64,000 nt of DNA from Prescottella equi (lineage in GTDB: Bacteria > Actinomycetota > Actinomycetes > Mycobacteriales > Mycobacteriaceae). The notes beneath the pieces were generated by a model, which saw nothing but the letters and a program-made list of their open reading frames with translations, ran no database searches and was not told the DNA's origin. The translations under genes and the position numbers were made by a program. Below are positions 21,899-31,491 of the stretch, piece after piece (position 1 is the stretch's first letter; each line of letters opens with the position of its first letter). The stretch spans positions 1 to 64,000 of the forward strand of contig NZ_JAIVAH010000014.1 in assembly GCF_020171745.1 (NCBI RefSeq), read 5' to 3'.

Positions 21899-23284
21899 TC
21901 AGTAGCGCGACGACGCACGTCCGATCATGGCGTAGTAGCCCGCGCCCACCAGCACACCGAAGATGGCGCCGACCGCCAGCGCGATCCGGCCCGCGTCGGT
22001 GAAGAACAGCAGCACGACGACGAACGCCAGGAATGTCAGCGCGATCCAGTTGGTGTACGGCGCGCCGGGGAGTCGGTAGTCGGACGCGGGCAGTGCGCCG
22101 CGGTTCACGAAGCGGCGGTACCGCAGGTGGCACGCGAGGATCACGCCCCACACGAAGATGATCCCGATCGTCGACACCGAGGTGATGTAGACGAACGCAC
22201 GGTCGGGCGAGAGGATGTTGACGACGACGCCGATGATCATGGCGCCGGCCGACATCGTGATGCCCACGTACGGCACGTGCCGGCCGCTCAGCTTGCCCAG
22301 TGCCGCGGGCGCCTCGTGGCGCAGCGACAGGCTGCGCAGCATCCGGCCCGTCGAGTAGATGCCGGAGTTGCACGACGACAGCGCCGCGGTCAGCAGGACG
22401 AAGTTCATGATGCCCGCGGCGGCGGGGATGCCGATCTGCTCGAGCACCTCGACGAACGGGCTCTTGCCGGCGTGGAAGTCCTGCCAGCTCGCGACCGACA
22501 GGATCACGATCAGCGAGCCGACGTAGAACAGGCCGATGCGGAACGGCAGTGTGTTGATCGCCTTGCGGAGGGTCTGCTTGGGATCCTTCGCCTCACCGGC
22601 CGTGACGCCGACCAGTTCGACGCCGACGTACGCGAACATCACCACCTGCAGGCTCATCAGCGCACTGCCGAACCCGTTGGGGAAGACGCCACCGTCGGCC
22701 CACAAGTTCGTCACCGTCGGGTTGGTGGCGTGACCGAAGCCGAGCGTGAGGACGCCGATGCCGATCAGGATCATCCCCAGGATGGCGGTGATCTTGATGG
22801 CGGAGAACCAGAACTCGGCCTCGCCGAAGAGCTTCACCGAGATGAGGTTGGCGCTGAACAGGACCAGCAGGACGACGAGTGCGGTCAACCACGTCGGGAC
22901 GCTCGGCCACCAGTATTCGACGTACTTGCCGGCCACCGTGATCTCGGCCATGCACGTGGCCGCCCACACCGCCCAGTACGCCCACCCGGTCGCGAAGCCG
23001 AAGAAGCGTCCCAGGAACTCCTCGGCGTACTCGGCGAAGCTGCCGGAGACCGGCCGATACGTCAGGAGTTCGCCGAGGGCGCGCATGATCACGAAGATCG
23101 CCAGCCCGGCCGCCAGATAGGCGAGGATGAGCGACGGTCCGGCCTCCTCGATGGCCCCGCCGGCGCCGTAGAACAGGCCGGTCCCGATCGCGCCGCCGAG
23201 CGCGATCATCTGCACGGTGCGGGCGTTGAGTCCGCGGCTGTATCCCTCTGACGGTGCTTGGTGAATCGTCTCGTGTTGTGACAC
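21899..23284 (-). CDS. APC-superfamily amino acid permease
   Basis: Cytoplasmic-membrane amino-acid transporter of about 461 aa with 12 predicted helices. The N-terminal signature GLNARTVQMIALGGAIGTGLF is the helix-1 substrate and sodium-site region of the AAT family, and SFAEYAEEFLGR also fits. GTG 23284 follows AAGGAAGAG; the longer open frame upstream is not hydrophobic and crosses into the proA promoter. Substrates such as proline, GABA or aromatic residues are possible but not distinguishable. It diverges from proA. Confidence 0.88.
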   Translation of the reverse strand: MSQHETIHQAPSEGYSRGLNARTVQMIALGGAIGTGLFYGAGGAIEEAGPSLILAYLAAGLAIFVIMRALGELLTYRPVSGSFAEYAEEFLGRFFGFATGWAYWAVWAATCMAEITVAGKYVEYWWPSVPTWLTALVVLLVLFSANLISVKLFGEAEFWFSAIKITAILGMILIGIGVLTLGFGHATNPTVTNLWADGGVFPNGFGSALMSLQVVMFAYVGVELVGVTAGEAKDPKQTLRKAINTLPFRIGLFYVGSLIVILSVASWQDFHAGKSPFVEVLEQIGIPAAAGIMNFVLLTAALSSCNSGIYSTGRMLRSLSLRHEAPAALGKLSGRHVPYVGITMSAGAMIIGVVVNILSPDRAFVYITSVSTIGIIFVWGVILACHLRYRRFVNRGALPASDYRLPGAPYTNWIALTFLAFVVVLLFFTDAGRIALAVGAIFGVLVGAGYYAMIGRASSRY

Positions 23285-23343
23285 TGACTCTTCCTTACGC
23301 AGACGGCGCATGGGCAGAACGATTATGCGCTCGGAGTGCTCGC

Positions 23344-23349
23344 TAATCT
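23344..23349 (+). promoter_or_regulatory. -10 of a leaderless proA transcript
   Basis: TAATCT ends 6 nt before the proA ATG, which places the predicted transcription start on the start codon. There is no Shine-Dalgarno sequence before proA, in agreement with leaderless translation. Confidence 0.5.
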
Positions 23350-23355
23350 GTAGAT

Positions 23356-24639
23356 ATGACTGCCGCGACGCACACTTCACCGGCCGCCAGCGACTCCGGG
23401 GACACCCGCCAGGAGGTCCACGACGCGGCCCGGCGCGCGCGTGTCGCGTCCCGTGCACTGGCGCTGCTGACCACCGCTCAGAAGGACGCTGCCCTGCAGG
23501 CGGCGGCGGATGCGGTCGTCGCCGCGACCGACGAGATCCTCGCCGCGAACGCCGAGGACATCGAGACCGCCCGCGCGGCCGGCACCGAGGACTCGCTCCT
23601 CGACCGACTTCGCCTGACCGCCGCGCGTGTCGACGGCATCGCGTCCGGTCTGCGTCAGGTGGCCGGACTGTCCGATCCGGTCGGTGAGATCATCCGCGGT
23701 TCGACGCTGCCCAACGGTCTCGAGATCCGTCAGGTCCGCGTCCCGCTCGGCGTGGTCGGCATGGTGTACGAGGCACGCCCCAACGTCACGGTCGACGCGT
23801 TCGGTCTGGCCCTCAAGTCCGGCAACGCGGCGCTGCTGCGGGGGTCGTCGTCGGCGGCGAACTCCAACGCCGCGCTGGTGAAGGTGCTGCGGGAGTCGCT
23901 CACCGCGCAGGGTCTGCCCGCGGACGCCGTCCAGTTGCTGCCCAGCGCCGACCGCTCGAGCGTCACGCACCTCATCCAGGCCCGCGGCCTCGTCGACGTC
24001 GTGATCCCGCGCGGCGGTGCCGGCCTGATCAACGCGGTCGTGCGGGACGCGACCGTGCCGACCATCGAGACCGGCGTCGGCAACTGCCACGTCTACGTGC
24101 ACGCCGCCGCGGACCTCGAGATGGCCGAGAAGATCGTCCTCAACGCCAAGACCCGCCGCCCCAGCGTGTGCAACACCGCCGAGACGCTGCTGATCGACGC
24201 CGCGATCGCCGACACCGCGGTGCCCAAGCTGCTGCAGGCGCTGCAGATGCACAGCGTCACCGTGCACGGCGACCTGCCGGGCCTCGTCCCCGCCACCGAG
24301 GAGGACTGGTCCGAGGAGTACCTGACCCTCGACATCGCGCTCAAGGTCGTCGACGGCCTCGACGAGGCCGTCGCGCACATCGACCGCTACGGCACCGGCC
24401 ACACCGAGGCCATCGTGACGTCCGATCTGTCCGCTGCGCGCGAGTTCACCACGCGTGTCGACGCCGCCGCGGTTATGGTCAACGCCTCGACTGCCTTCAC
24501 CGACGGTGAGCAGTTCGGGTTCGGCGCGGAGATCGGGATCTCCACGCAGAAGCTGCACGCCCGCGGTCCGATGGGTCTGGGCGAGCTCACCTCGACGAAG
24601 TGGACTGTCTGGGGAGACGGTCATACCCGACCGGCCTGA
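23356..24639 (+). CDS. proA: Gamma-glutamyl phosphate reductase
   Basis: Second enzyme of proline synthesis; it reduces gamma-glutamyl phosphate with NADPH. Aldehyde-dehydrogenase fold with the catalytic cysteine in [13 protein letters not shown] near residue 271, the earlier [19 protein letters not shown] region near 136, and the C-terminal [13 protein letters not shown] signature. The length of 427 aa is normal. It uses the first ATG, which follows a -10-like hexamer directly. It heads a MoxR-VWA gene pair on the same strand. Confidence 0.97.
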   Translation: MTAATHTSPAASDSGDTRQEVHDAARRARVASRALALLTTAQKDAALQAAADAVVAATDEILAANAEDIETARAAGTEDSLLDRLRLTAARVDGIASGLRQVAGLSDPVGEIIRGSTLPNGLEIRQVRVPLGVVGMVYEARPNVTVDAFGLALKSGNAALLRGSSSAANSNAALVKVLRESLTAQGLPADAVQLLPSADRSSVTHLIQARGLVDVVIPRGGAGLINAVVRDATVPTIETGVGNCHVYVHAAADLEMAEKIVLNAKTRRPSVCNTAETLLIDAAIADTAVPKLLQALQMHSVTVHGDLPGLVPATEEDWSEEYLTLDIALKVVDGLDEAVAHIDRYGTGHTEAIVTSDLSAAREFTTRVDAAAVMVNASTAFTDGEQFGFGAEIGISTQKLHARGPMGLGELTSTKWTVWGDGHTRPA

Positions 24640-24658
24640 CGGCCCGAAAGGACTGAGC

Positions 24659-25540
24659 GTGGACCGCGCCCTGCCGACTGCACCGCCGCTGTTCGCGAGT
24701 GTCGACGACGTCGTCGAACGACTCGCCGAGACCGGCTACCTCGCCGACAAGGGCACCGCGACCGCGGTGTTCCTCGCAGACCGGTTGGGCAAGCCGCTGC
24801 TGATCGAGGGTCCCGCCGGTGTCGGCAAGACCGAGCTGGCGCGGGCCGTCGCGCAGACGTCGGCGGCCGAGCTGGTACGGCTGCAGTGCTACGAGGGCGT
24901 CGACGAGTCCCGCGCGCTCTACGAGTGGAATCACGCCAAGCAGATCCTGCGCATTCAAGCCGGTAGTGATCACAGCTGGGACGCGACCAAGCAGGACGTC
25001 TTCTCGGAGGAGTTCCTGCTGTCGCGGCCGCTGCTGACCGCGATCCGCCGCGAGGATCCGACGGTGCTGCTGATCGACGAGGTCGACAAGGCCGACGTCG
25101 AGATCGAGGGTCTGCTGCTCGAGGTCCTCAGCGACTTCGCAGTGACGATCCCCGAGCTCGGCACCATCACCGCGACCCGCAAGCCGTTCGCGGTCCTCAC
25201 CTCGAACGCGACCCGCGAGCTGTCCGAGGCGCTCAAGCGGCGCTGCCTGTTCCTGCACCTGGACTTCCCCGACGCCGACCTCGAGCGCCGGATTCTCGCG
25301 AGCCGGGTGCCCGAACTGCCCGAGGCGGTGGCCGACCAGCTGGTCCGCACGGTGAACGTGCTGCGCGGCATGCAGCTCAAGAAGGTGCCGTCGGTGTCGG
25401 AGACCATCGACTGGGGCCGGACCCTGCTCGCGCTGGGACTCGACACCCTCGACGACGACGCCGTCCGCGCCACGATGGGTGTGGTGCTCAAGCATCGCGC
25501 CGATCAGCAGCGCGCCGCCGCCGAACTGCGCCTCAACTGA
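24659..25540 (+). CDS. MoxR-family AAA+ ATPase
   Basis: A 293-aa AAA+ ATPase of the MoxR/CbbQ/NorQ type, usually a chaperone that remodels or inserts metal cofactors with a VWA partner. Walker A is GPAGVGKTE near residue 47, Walker B VLLIDEVDKAD near 136, and sensor region LTSNATRELSEALKRRC near 180. GTG 24659 follows AAGGA with good spacing. It starts 19 bp after proA and is followed by the VWA gene, its likely functional partner. The target enzyme is not apparent here. Confidence 0.9.
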   Translation: MDRALPTAPPLFASVDDVVERLAETGYLADKGTATAVFLADRLGKPLLIEGPAGVGKTELARAVAQTSAAELVRLQCYEGVDESRALYEWNHAKQILRIQAGSDHSWDATKQDVFSEEFLLSRPLLTAIRREDPTVLLIDEVDKADVEIEGLLLEVLSDFAVTIPELGTITATRKPFAVLTSNATRELSEALKRRCLFLHLDFPDADLERRILASRVPELPEAVADQLVRTVNVLRGMQLKKVPSVSETIDWGRTLLALGLDTLDDDAVRATMGVVLKHRADQQRAAAELRLN

Positions 25541-25553
25541 GAGGACCTCGCCG

Positions 25554-27002
25554 ATGATCACCTCGCCCGCGAACCGTCGTGGTGGTCCGCCCGCGCCGTA
25601 CGGAATCCCCGGTCATCTCGTCGACTTCGTCGAGGCGCTGCGCCGGCGCGGCATCTCGGTCGGCCCGTCCGAGACGGTCGACGCCGGCCGGGTGATGTCC
25701 GTCCTCGATCTGCTCGATCGGGAGGCGCTGCGCGAGGGACTCGCGTGTTCGCTGCTGCGCCGACCGACGCACCGGGCCACGTTCGACGCGCTGTTCGATC
25801 TGTGGTTCCCGGCCGGTGTCGGCCTGCGCGGCCAGGGCGCGGATGATGCCCCGACGCTGCCGCGGACCCCGGACGGCGAGATCGACTTCGGCGCGCTGCA
25901 GGAACTGCTCGCGGAACTACTGGCCGACGACTCACCGGAGGCGCTCGAGCGGCTCGAGGCGCTGGTCGCGCAGATGGTCGAGGACATCGGCAAGTACGAG
26001 TCGTCGAACGGCCCGTCGTTCTCGGCGTACCAGGCATTGCGGAACGTCGCGCCGGACACGCTGCTCGACAAGATCCTGTCCGGACTGCTGGGCAACCAGC
26101 CGCGGGAGGACAAGGCGGGGGGCAACTACGCGTCCGAGGTCGCCAAGCGGGCCGCGGTGCAGCGGATCATGGACTTCCGCAAGATGGTCGAGTCCGAGAC
26201 TCGACGGCGGTCGGCCGAGCAGGTCGGCAAGGAACGTGTCGCGAACTACGGGGTGCCCAAGCTCGCCGAGGAGGTCGACTTCCTGCGGGCGTCCGACTCC
26301 GAACTGGTGGCCTTGCGGCGCAGCGTCACCCCGCTCGCCCGTCTTCTCGCGAGCCGCCTGGCGGTGCGGCGCAGCCGGGCCCGCTCGGGCGCGATCGATC
26401 TGCGGCGCACGCTGCGCAAGTCGATGTCCACGGGCGGGGTTCCCATCGATCTGGTGCAGCGCAAGCCGCGCCCGGCGCGTCCCGAACTGGTGTTGCTGTG
26501 CGACGTCTCGGGTTCGGTGGCCGGCTTCGCGCATTTCACGCTGCTGCTGGTGCACGCGCTGCGCGAGCAGTTCTCCCGGGTGCGCGTGTTCGCGTTCATC
26601 GACACCACGGACGAGGTGACCCGCTTCTTCGACACCGGTGCCGATCTAGGGGTGTCGATGTCGCGGATGCTCCGCGAGGCCGAACTGATCACGTACGACG
26701 GCCACTCCGACTACGGGCACTCGCTCGGGGTGTTCGCCGAGCGGTACGCGCACACCCTCAGCGGACGGAGTTCGCTGCTCGTCCTGGGTGACGGCCGCAA
26801 CAACTACCGCGATCCGGGCCTGCCCGCGCTCGAGAGCCTGGTGTCGGTCGCCAAGCACGCGCACTGGCTCAACCCCGAACCCCGAGGTCAGTGGGGGACC
26901 GGAGATTCGGCGGCCCTCGATTACAACGAGGTGATCGACATGCACGAGTGTCGCTCCGCGCAGCAACTCGCGGCGGTGGTCGCCGGTTTGCTGCCTGTGT
27001 GA
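25554..27002 (+). CDS. VWA-domain protein (CoxE-like), MoxR partner
   Basis: A 482-aa protein with a C-terminal von Willebrand A domain whose metal site DVSGS is near residue 315. The N-terminal half begins with a helical region (HLVDFVEALRRRGISVG) typical of the CoxE/YehP-like group. ATG 25554 has GAGAGGA upstream and lies 13 bp after the MoxR stop. Such MoxR-VWA pairs act together on a client enzyme, often a molybdo- or copper protein. No signal peptide is visible, so it should be cytoplasmic. Confidence 0.88.
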   Translation: MITSPANRRGGPPAPYGIPGHLVDFVEALRRRGISVGPSETVDAGRVMSVLDLLDREALREGLACSLLRRPTHRATFDALFDLWFPAGVGLRGQGADDAPTLPRTPDGEIDFGALQELLAELLADDSPEALERLEALVAQMVEDIGKYESSNGPSFSAYQALRNVAPDTLLDKILSGLLGNQPREDKAGGNYASEVAKRAAVQRIMDFRKMVESETRRRSAEQVGKERVANYGVPKLAEEVDFLRASDSELVALRRSVTPLARLLASRLAVRRSRARSGAIDLRRTLRKSMSTGGVPIDLVQRKPRPARPELVLLCDVSGSVAGFAHFTLLLVHALREQFSRVRVFAFIDTTDEVTRFFDTGADLGVSMSRMLREAELITYDGHSDYGHSLGVFAERYAHTLSGRSSLLVLGDGRNNYRDPGLPALESLVSVAKHAHWLNPEPRGQWGTGDSAALDYNEVIDMHECRSAQQLAAVVAGLLPV

Positions 27003-27024
27003 CCGGGTGTTCCGCGGGAGCCCG

Positions 27025-27030
27025 TAAGCT
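27025..27030 (+). promoter_or_regulatory. Candidate -10 of a leaderless nadD transcript
   Basis: TAAGCT ends 8 nt before the nadD GTG, with no ribosome binding site between. It would head the long nadD-to-holA gene series. Confidence 0.4.
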
Positions 27031-27038
27031 GGATCCTC

Positions 27039-27779
27039 GTGCAGCAGCCGACAGCGATCACCCCCCGGCGCCGCCTGGGCGTGATGGGTGGCACCTTCGA
27101 TCCGATCCACCACGGTCACCTGGTGGCCGCCAGTGAGGTCGCGGATCGATTCGCTCTCGACGAGGTGATCTTCGTGCCCACGGGACAGCCGTGGCAGAAG
27201 GACGATCGCGACGTCAGCCCGGCCGAGGACCGCTACCTGATGACGGTCATCGCGACCGCGTCGAACCCGAGGTTCTCGGTGAGCCGCGTCGACGTCGACC
27301 GCGGCAAGGTCACCTACACGGTGGACACGCTGCGGGACCTGCACGCCCAGCACCCCGATGCCGAACTGTTCTTCATCACGGGTGCGGACGCGCTCGAGAG
27401 CATCCTGTCGTGGCAGGACTGGGAGGAACTGTTCGCGCTGGCCAAGTTCGTGGGTGTCTCGCGACCGGGCTACGAACTGCACACCGAGCACCTCTCGTCC
27501 CACCTCGAGCGGCTGCCGCGTGATGCGGTGACGTTGATCGAGATCCCCGCACTGGCGATCTCGTCCACCGAATGTCGGCTGCGGGCGAGCGAGCACCGGC
27601 CGGTCTGGTACCTCGTGCCGGACGGCGTGGTGCAGTACATCAGCAAGCGGAACCTGTACCGGCCGCAAGGGGCGGAGCGGCTGGACGGTGCGGTCACGAT
27701 GTCGGAGCCGGTCCCGGCGCGACAGTCGTCCACCGAACCTTCACAATCTTCAGTACAAGCAGAACCAGGAGAACACTGA
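27039..27779 (+). CDS. nadD: Nicotinate-nucleotide adenylyltransferase
   Basis: Makes deamido-NAD from nicotinate mononucleotide and ATP, an essential step of NAD synthesis. The signature [12 protein letters not shown] at about residues 17-28 contains the nucleotide-binding histidines, and ISSTECR near 171 is the ISSTxxR motif. It has 246 aa, about 35 longer than average because of a disordered, Ser/Glu-rich C-terminal tail (from about 210). GTG 27039 is the start. The stop is directly adjacent to rsfS. Confidence 0.95.
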   Translation: MQQPTAITPRRRLGVMGGTFDPIHHGHLVAASEVADRFALDEVIFVPTGQPWQKDDRDVSPAEDRYLMTVIATASNPRFSVSRVDVDRGKVTYTVDTLRDLHAQHPDAELFFITGADALESILSWQDWEELFALAKFVGVSRPGYELHTEHLSSHLERLPRDAVTLIEIPALAISSTECRLRASEHRPVWYLVPDGVVQYISKRNLYRPQGAERLDGAVTMSEPVPARQSSTEPSQSSVQAEPGEH

Positions 27780-28199
27780 GTGAGCGCATCGAACGACGCC
27801 ATCGAGATGGCACGAATCGCGGCACTGGCGGCCGACGAGAAGCTGGCCTCGGATGTGGTGGTGCTCGACGTGTCGGAGCACCTCGTGATCACGGACTGCT
27901 TCGTCATCGCGTCGGCGGCCAATGAGCGTCAGGTCAACGCGATCGTCGACAACGTCGAGGACAAGCTGCGTGAGGCCGGGCACAAGCCTGTGCGTCGCGA
28001 GGGTGCCCGCGAGGGCCGCTGGGCCCTGATCGACTTCGTCGACATCGTGGTGCACATCCAGCACACCGACGAGCGCAATTTCTACGCGCTGGACCGGCTG
28101 TGGAAGGACTGCCCGGAGATTCCGGTCGAGGGCGTCGAGCCCCGTAGCCTGCCGCTCGACGACGAGCCGGCCGACGAGGCCGGGGAGTCGGAGCAGTGA
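27780..28199 (+). CDS. rsfS: Ribosome silencing factor
   Basis: Binds L14 on the 50S subunit and blocks joining with 30S under starvation. The RsfS/Iojap core runs from about residue 8 to 112, with SDVVVLDVSEHLVITDCFVIASA and the HIQHTDERNFYALDRLW motif. An acidic C-terminal tail follows. At 139 aa the length is usual. The GTG starts immediately after the nadD stop; AGGAGA inside nadD is the ribosome site. The stop overlaps the next GTG (GTGA). Confidence 0.96.
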   Translation: MSASNDAIEMARIAALAADEKLASDVVVLDVSEHLVITDCFVIASAANERQVNAIVDNVEDKLREAGHKPVRREGAREGRWALIDFVDIVVHIQHTDERNFYALDRLWKDCPEIPVEGVEPRSLPLDDEPADEAGESEQ

Positions 28200-28861
28200 C
28201 GGCCGCCGCAGCCGGACCAGTTGTCAGGCGGCTGATCCTGCTGCGGCACGGCCAGACCGAGTACAACGCGACCAGCCGGATGCAGGGGCAGCTCGACACC
28301 GACCTGTCCGACCTGGGACGGTCGCAGGCGAAGTCTGCGGCGCAGGCACTCGCCGACACCCGACCGTTCGCGATCGTGTCGTCGGATCTGCGGCGCGCGC
28401 ACGACACCGCGCTCGCGCTGGGGGACCACATCGGGCTGCCCGTCGAGACCGACAGCCGGCTGCGGGAGACACATCTCGGGGAGTGGCAGGGGCTCACCCA
28501 CACCGACGTCGACGACATCTCGCCCGGCGCGCGGTCGCGGTGGCGAACCGACGCCGAGTGGGCGCCGCCCGCCGGCGAGAGCCGCATCGACGTGGCCGCC
28601 CGCAGCCTGCCGGTTGTGCAGGAACTGCTCGAACGTCACGGGAACTGGGGCGAAGCCCCCCTCGTGCTCGTCGCGCACGGCGGTCTGATCGCCGCGCTGA
28701 CGGCGCGTCTGCTCGACCTTCCGGCGGATCGTTGGCCGGTGCTCGGAGGACTCGGGAACACCAGCTGGGTGCAGCTCAGCGGACATGGGGAGGGTACGGA
28801 ACCGGTATGGCGATTGGATGTGTGGAACGCGTCGGCGAACGTCGCCGGCGACGTGCTCTGA
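28196..28861 (+). CDS. gpgP: Histidine phosphatase, glucosyl-3-phosphoglycerate phosphatase-like
   Basis: Histidine phosphatase superfamily member of 221 aa. The catalytic RHGQTEYN lies near residues 17-24 and the second histidine in VLVAHGG near 160. The position between rsfS and an octT homologue matches the mycobacterial gpgP locus (recalled synteny), where the enzyme removes phosphate from glucosyl-3-phosphoglycerate for methylglucose lipopolysaccharide. Generic annotation would be phosphoglycerate mutase. The choice of GpgP rests on synteny more than on specific residues. GTG overlaps the rsfS stop. Confidence 0.85.
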   Translation: MTAAAAGPVVRRLILLRHGQTEYNATSRMQGQLDTDLSDLGRSQAKSAAQALADTRPFAIVSSDLRRAHDTALALGDHIGLPVETDSRLRETHLGEWQGLTHTDVDDISPGARSRWRTDAEWAPPAGESRIDVAARSLPVVQELLERHGNWGEAPLVLVAHGGLIAALTARLLDLPADRWPVLGGLGNTSWVQLSGHGEGTEPVWRLDVWNASANVAGDVL

Positions 28862-28901
28862 CGGCGGTGCCGTCGGTTCGGCATCTGACGGCGGTCTCGT
28901 C

Positions 28902-29657
28902 GTGACGGCACCCGGGCCGGAGCAGCCGGTCCTGCTGGTGGTCGCGGATTCGCTTGCGTACTACGGGCCCAAGGGCGGGCTGCCCGCGGATCATCCGCGG
29001 ATCTGGCCCAGCTTGGTCGCGAAGGAACTGGGCTGGCGGGTCGAGTTGGTGGCGCGAATCGGCTGGACCAGCCGCGACGCGTGGTGGGCGATCACTCAGG
29101 ATCCACGGGTGTGGGCGGCGGTGCCGCAGGCGGGCGCGGTGGTGTTCGCGGTCGGCGGCATGGATTCGCTGCCGTCGCCGCTGCCGACCGCGCTGCGCGA
29201 GCAGTTGCGCTACATCCGTCCGCCGGCGCTGCGGCGGGTCGTCCGCTCCGGCTACCAGTGGCTGCAGCCGCGGCTGTCCAAGCTGGGACGTCCGGTGGCG
29301 CTGCCACCGAGACTGTCGGTCGAATACCTGGAAAGCTGCCGCGACGCGCTCGCGGCGATCCGGCCGGACCTCCCGGTGATCGGTACGTACCCGTCGGTGC
29401 ATCGCTGTGACGCGTACGGTCGGGTGCACGCCGGACGGGAACCCGCGGTGCGGGCGCTCGAGGCGTGGTCGTCGCAGAAGGGGGTGCCGATGGTCGATCT
29501 GGCTGCCGCCGTGCGCGACAACGTCTTCTCCGACAACGCCAACCCGGACGGAATCCACTGGGGCTGGGACGCTCACGAGGAGGTCGCCGCGGCGATGATC
29601 GACGCGATCAAGAACGTTCGACGCCCCGTGTCGTCCACCGAATCCGGAGCGGAGTAG
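28902..29657 (+). CDS. octT: Diglucosylglycerate octanoyltransferase-like (OctT)
   Basis: Belongs to the SGNH-like group: [10 protein letters not shown] near residue 15 carries the nucleophile region and [12 protein letters not shown] near 214 the catalytic Asp/His pair. The mycobacterial homologue adds octanoate to diglucosylglycerate, the primer of methylglucose lipopolysaccharides. GTG 28902 gives 251 aa, near the expected size; the frame is open to 28785 but that part overlaps gpgP. Directly downstream of gpgP, so both steps of primer synthesis are adjacent. Confidence 0.85.
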   Translation: MTAPGPEQPVLLVVADSLAYYGPKGGLPADHPRIWPSLVAKELGWRVELVARIGWTSRDAWWAITQDPRVWAAVPQAGAVVFAVGGMDSLPSPLPTALREQLRYIRPPALRRVVRSGYQWLQPRLSKLGRPVALPPRLSVEYLESCRDALAAIRPDLPVIGTYPSVHRCDAYGRVHAGREPAVRALEAWSSQKGVPMVDLAAAVRDNVFSDNANPDGIHWGWDAHEEVAAAMIDAIKNVRRPVSSTESGAE

Positions 29658-29661
29658 CGCC

Positions 29662-30540
29662 GTGCCCGTCGTCGTCGTGACCGATTCGTCGGCCTGCCTG
29701 CCGCCCGAACTGGTCGATCGCTTCGGCATCCGAGTGGTGCCGCTGCATCTGCTCAGCGACGGTCGGGACCTGCGCGACGGCATCGACCCGGTCCCGGACG
29801 ACCTGTCCGGGGTGACGACGTCGGGTGCCTCTCCCGGTGAGCTCACCGACGCGTATGCCGAGGCGCTCGAACAGAGCGGTGGCGACGGGGTCGTCGCCGT
29901 GCATATCTCCCGTGGTCTGTCGGGGACGTGGGAGGCGGGCCGTCAGGCCGCGCAGAAGCTCGGTGAGAAGGTCCGCATCGTCGACTCGGAGTCGACGGGG
30001 ATGGGTCTCGGGTTCCCGGCGTTGGCGGCGGCCCGCGTGGCGCGCGCCGGCGGCGGCCTCAAGGTCGTCTACCAGCGGGCCGTGGAGGTGGCGGCTCGCG
30101 GACGGACGTTCATCGTCGTCGACCGTCTCGACCACCTGCGGCGCGGCGGCCGGATCGGCACGGCGGCCGCCCTGCTCGGTACCGCGCTCGCCATGAAGCC
30201 TGTCCTGCACATCGTCGAGGGCAAACTGGTGCTGCGCGAGAAGACCCGGACGTCGACCAAGGCGCTCACCAAACTCGTCGACGCCGCGGTGGAACAGGCC
30301 GGGACGGGCCCGGCCGCGGTCGCGGTGCATCATTCGCATGCCGCCGAGCGAGCCGAGGACGTCGTGGCCCAGCTGAAGGACCGGATTCCGGATCTGAGCG
30401 AGGTCGTCGTCACCGAGATCGGCGCGGTCCTCGGCGCGCACGTCGGCCCAGGTGCGGTCGGTGTGGTGGTGTGCCCGGGCGGGGCGGGTCTACCTGCACC
30501 GGAGGACGATTCGACGCCGTCATCCACAGCTGATCGTTGA
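29662..30540 (+). CDS. DegV family fatty-acid-binding protein
   Basis: Soluble fatty-acid carrier of the DegV/FakB type, 292 aa. It begins VVVVTDSSACLPPELVDRFG, the family signature, and has TSGASPGEL and HISRGLSGTW near residues 52 and 82 that line the lipid head-group site. In Firmicutes such proteins present fatty acids to FakA; in mycobacteria the role is unclear. The GTG follows octT after 4 bp, so it could serve acyl supply in the same operon, which is inference. The C-terminal 25 residues are disordered. Confidence 0.9.
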   Translation: MPVVVVTDSSACLPPELVDRFGIRVVPLHLLSDGRDLRDGIDPVPDDLSGVTTSGASPGELTDAYAEALEQSGGDGVVAVHISRGLSGTWEAGRQAAQKLGEKVRIVDSESTGMGLGFPALAAARVARAGGGLKVVYQRAVEVAARGRTFIVVDRLDHLRRGGRIGTAAALLGTALAMKPVLHIVEGKLVLREKTRTSTKALTKLVDAAVEQAGTGPAAVAVHHSHAAERAEDVVAQLKDRIPDLSEVVVTEIGAVLGAHVGPGAVGVVVCPGGAGLPAPEDDSTPSSTADR

Positions 30541-30609
30541 TCCACAGATTTCTTTCCTCCGGCTGATTCGGCCGGTTCGCCGTCCGGTGGGGGTTCTAGC
30601 GTCGGCGGC

Positions 30610-31491
30610 ATGGGTATCGATCAGGATCGTGCGACGGTGCGCCGCCGACTGGTGGCGTCCACATCCTCCGGAGGCCCGGCGGAGCAGACCGCGGCCGGGC
30701 CCGACAGCGACGTCTCCACGTTCGAGGACCCCGCCGAGCGGGCCCCAGGCTGGCTGTTCGACCGCGGCGCCGAGTCGGAACGGGACGAGCCGGAGGCCCC
30801 TTCGCCCCGGGCGCGCCTCGCGCTCGGTCGCCGCGGCGCGGCGGTCCTCGTGCTCGTGGGGCTGCTCGCCGCAGGGATCGCGGGGGTGGCCGTGTGGCGG
30901 GATCGGCCGACCGCGCAGGCGGTGCCACCGCTACCGGTGGTCGAGGTGCGCGAGTCGGATCCCGTCGGTGACCGGGACGCCGGCGCCGCGCCGTCGACAC
31001 CCGCACCGGAACCGGTCGGCGACGCCCAGCTGATCGTGAGCGTCGTCGGTCTGGTCAATCAGGCCGGGCTGGTTCGTCTTCCACCCGGATCCCGCATCGC
31101 CGACGCGCTGGCCGCGGCCGGCGGACCGCGCCCCGGCGCCGACGTCCTGGGGCTGAACATGGCCGAACGCGTCGACGACGGCGACCAGATCCTGGTCGGG
31201 GCGATCCCCCCGGACGGTGGCCCCACCACCGTGGGGAGTGCGCGCGTCGGCCCCGGCGCGGCGGCGGGGAGCGGGGCCGGTGGTGGCGCGAAGGCGGCCG
31301 GGAAGATCAGCCTGAACTCCGCCGGCGCCGAGGAACTCGACGCGCTGCCCGGCGTCGGGCCGGTCACTGCGGCGGCGATCGTGTCGTGGCGGCAGAGCAA
31401 CGGGAAGTTCACCGACGTCGAGCAATTGGGCGAGGTCGACGGTATCGGGCCCGCACGACTGGCGAAGCTGCGCGACCTGGTGACGTTGTGA
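30610..31491 (+). CDS. comEA: ComEA-type DNA-binding membrane protein
   Basis: Anchored DNA receptor candidate, 293 aa. A cytoplasmic N-terminal region (about 1-70) is followed by one transmembrane helix (VLVLVGLLAAGIAGVAVW, about 78-96), an SLBB domain (about 140-195), a Gly/Ala linker and a C-terminal helix-hairpin-helix pair (from about 232) with LDALPGVGPVTAAAIVSWR. It stands directly before comEC, with overlapping stop and start. Natural competence is not generally shown in this group, so DNA uptake is inferred from the family. Confidence 0.92.
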   Translation: MGIDQDRATVRRRLVASTSSGGPAEQTAAGPDSDVSTFEDPAERAPGWLFDRGAESERDEPEAPSPRARLALGRRGAAVLVLVGLLAAGIAGVAVWRDRPTAQAVPPLPVVEVRESDPVGDRDAGAAPSTPAPEPVGDAQLIVSVVGLVNQAGLVRLPPGSRIADALAAAGGPRPGADVLGLNMAERVDDGDQILVGAIPPDGGPTTVGSARVGPGAAAGSGAGGGAKAAGKISLNSAGAEELDALPGVGPVTAAAIVSWRQSNGKFTDVEQLGEVDGIGPARLAKLRDLVTL

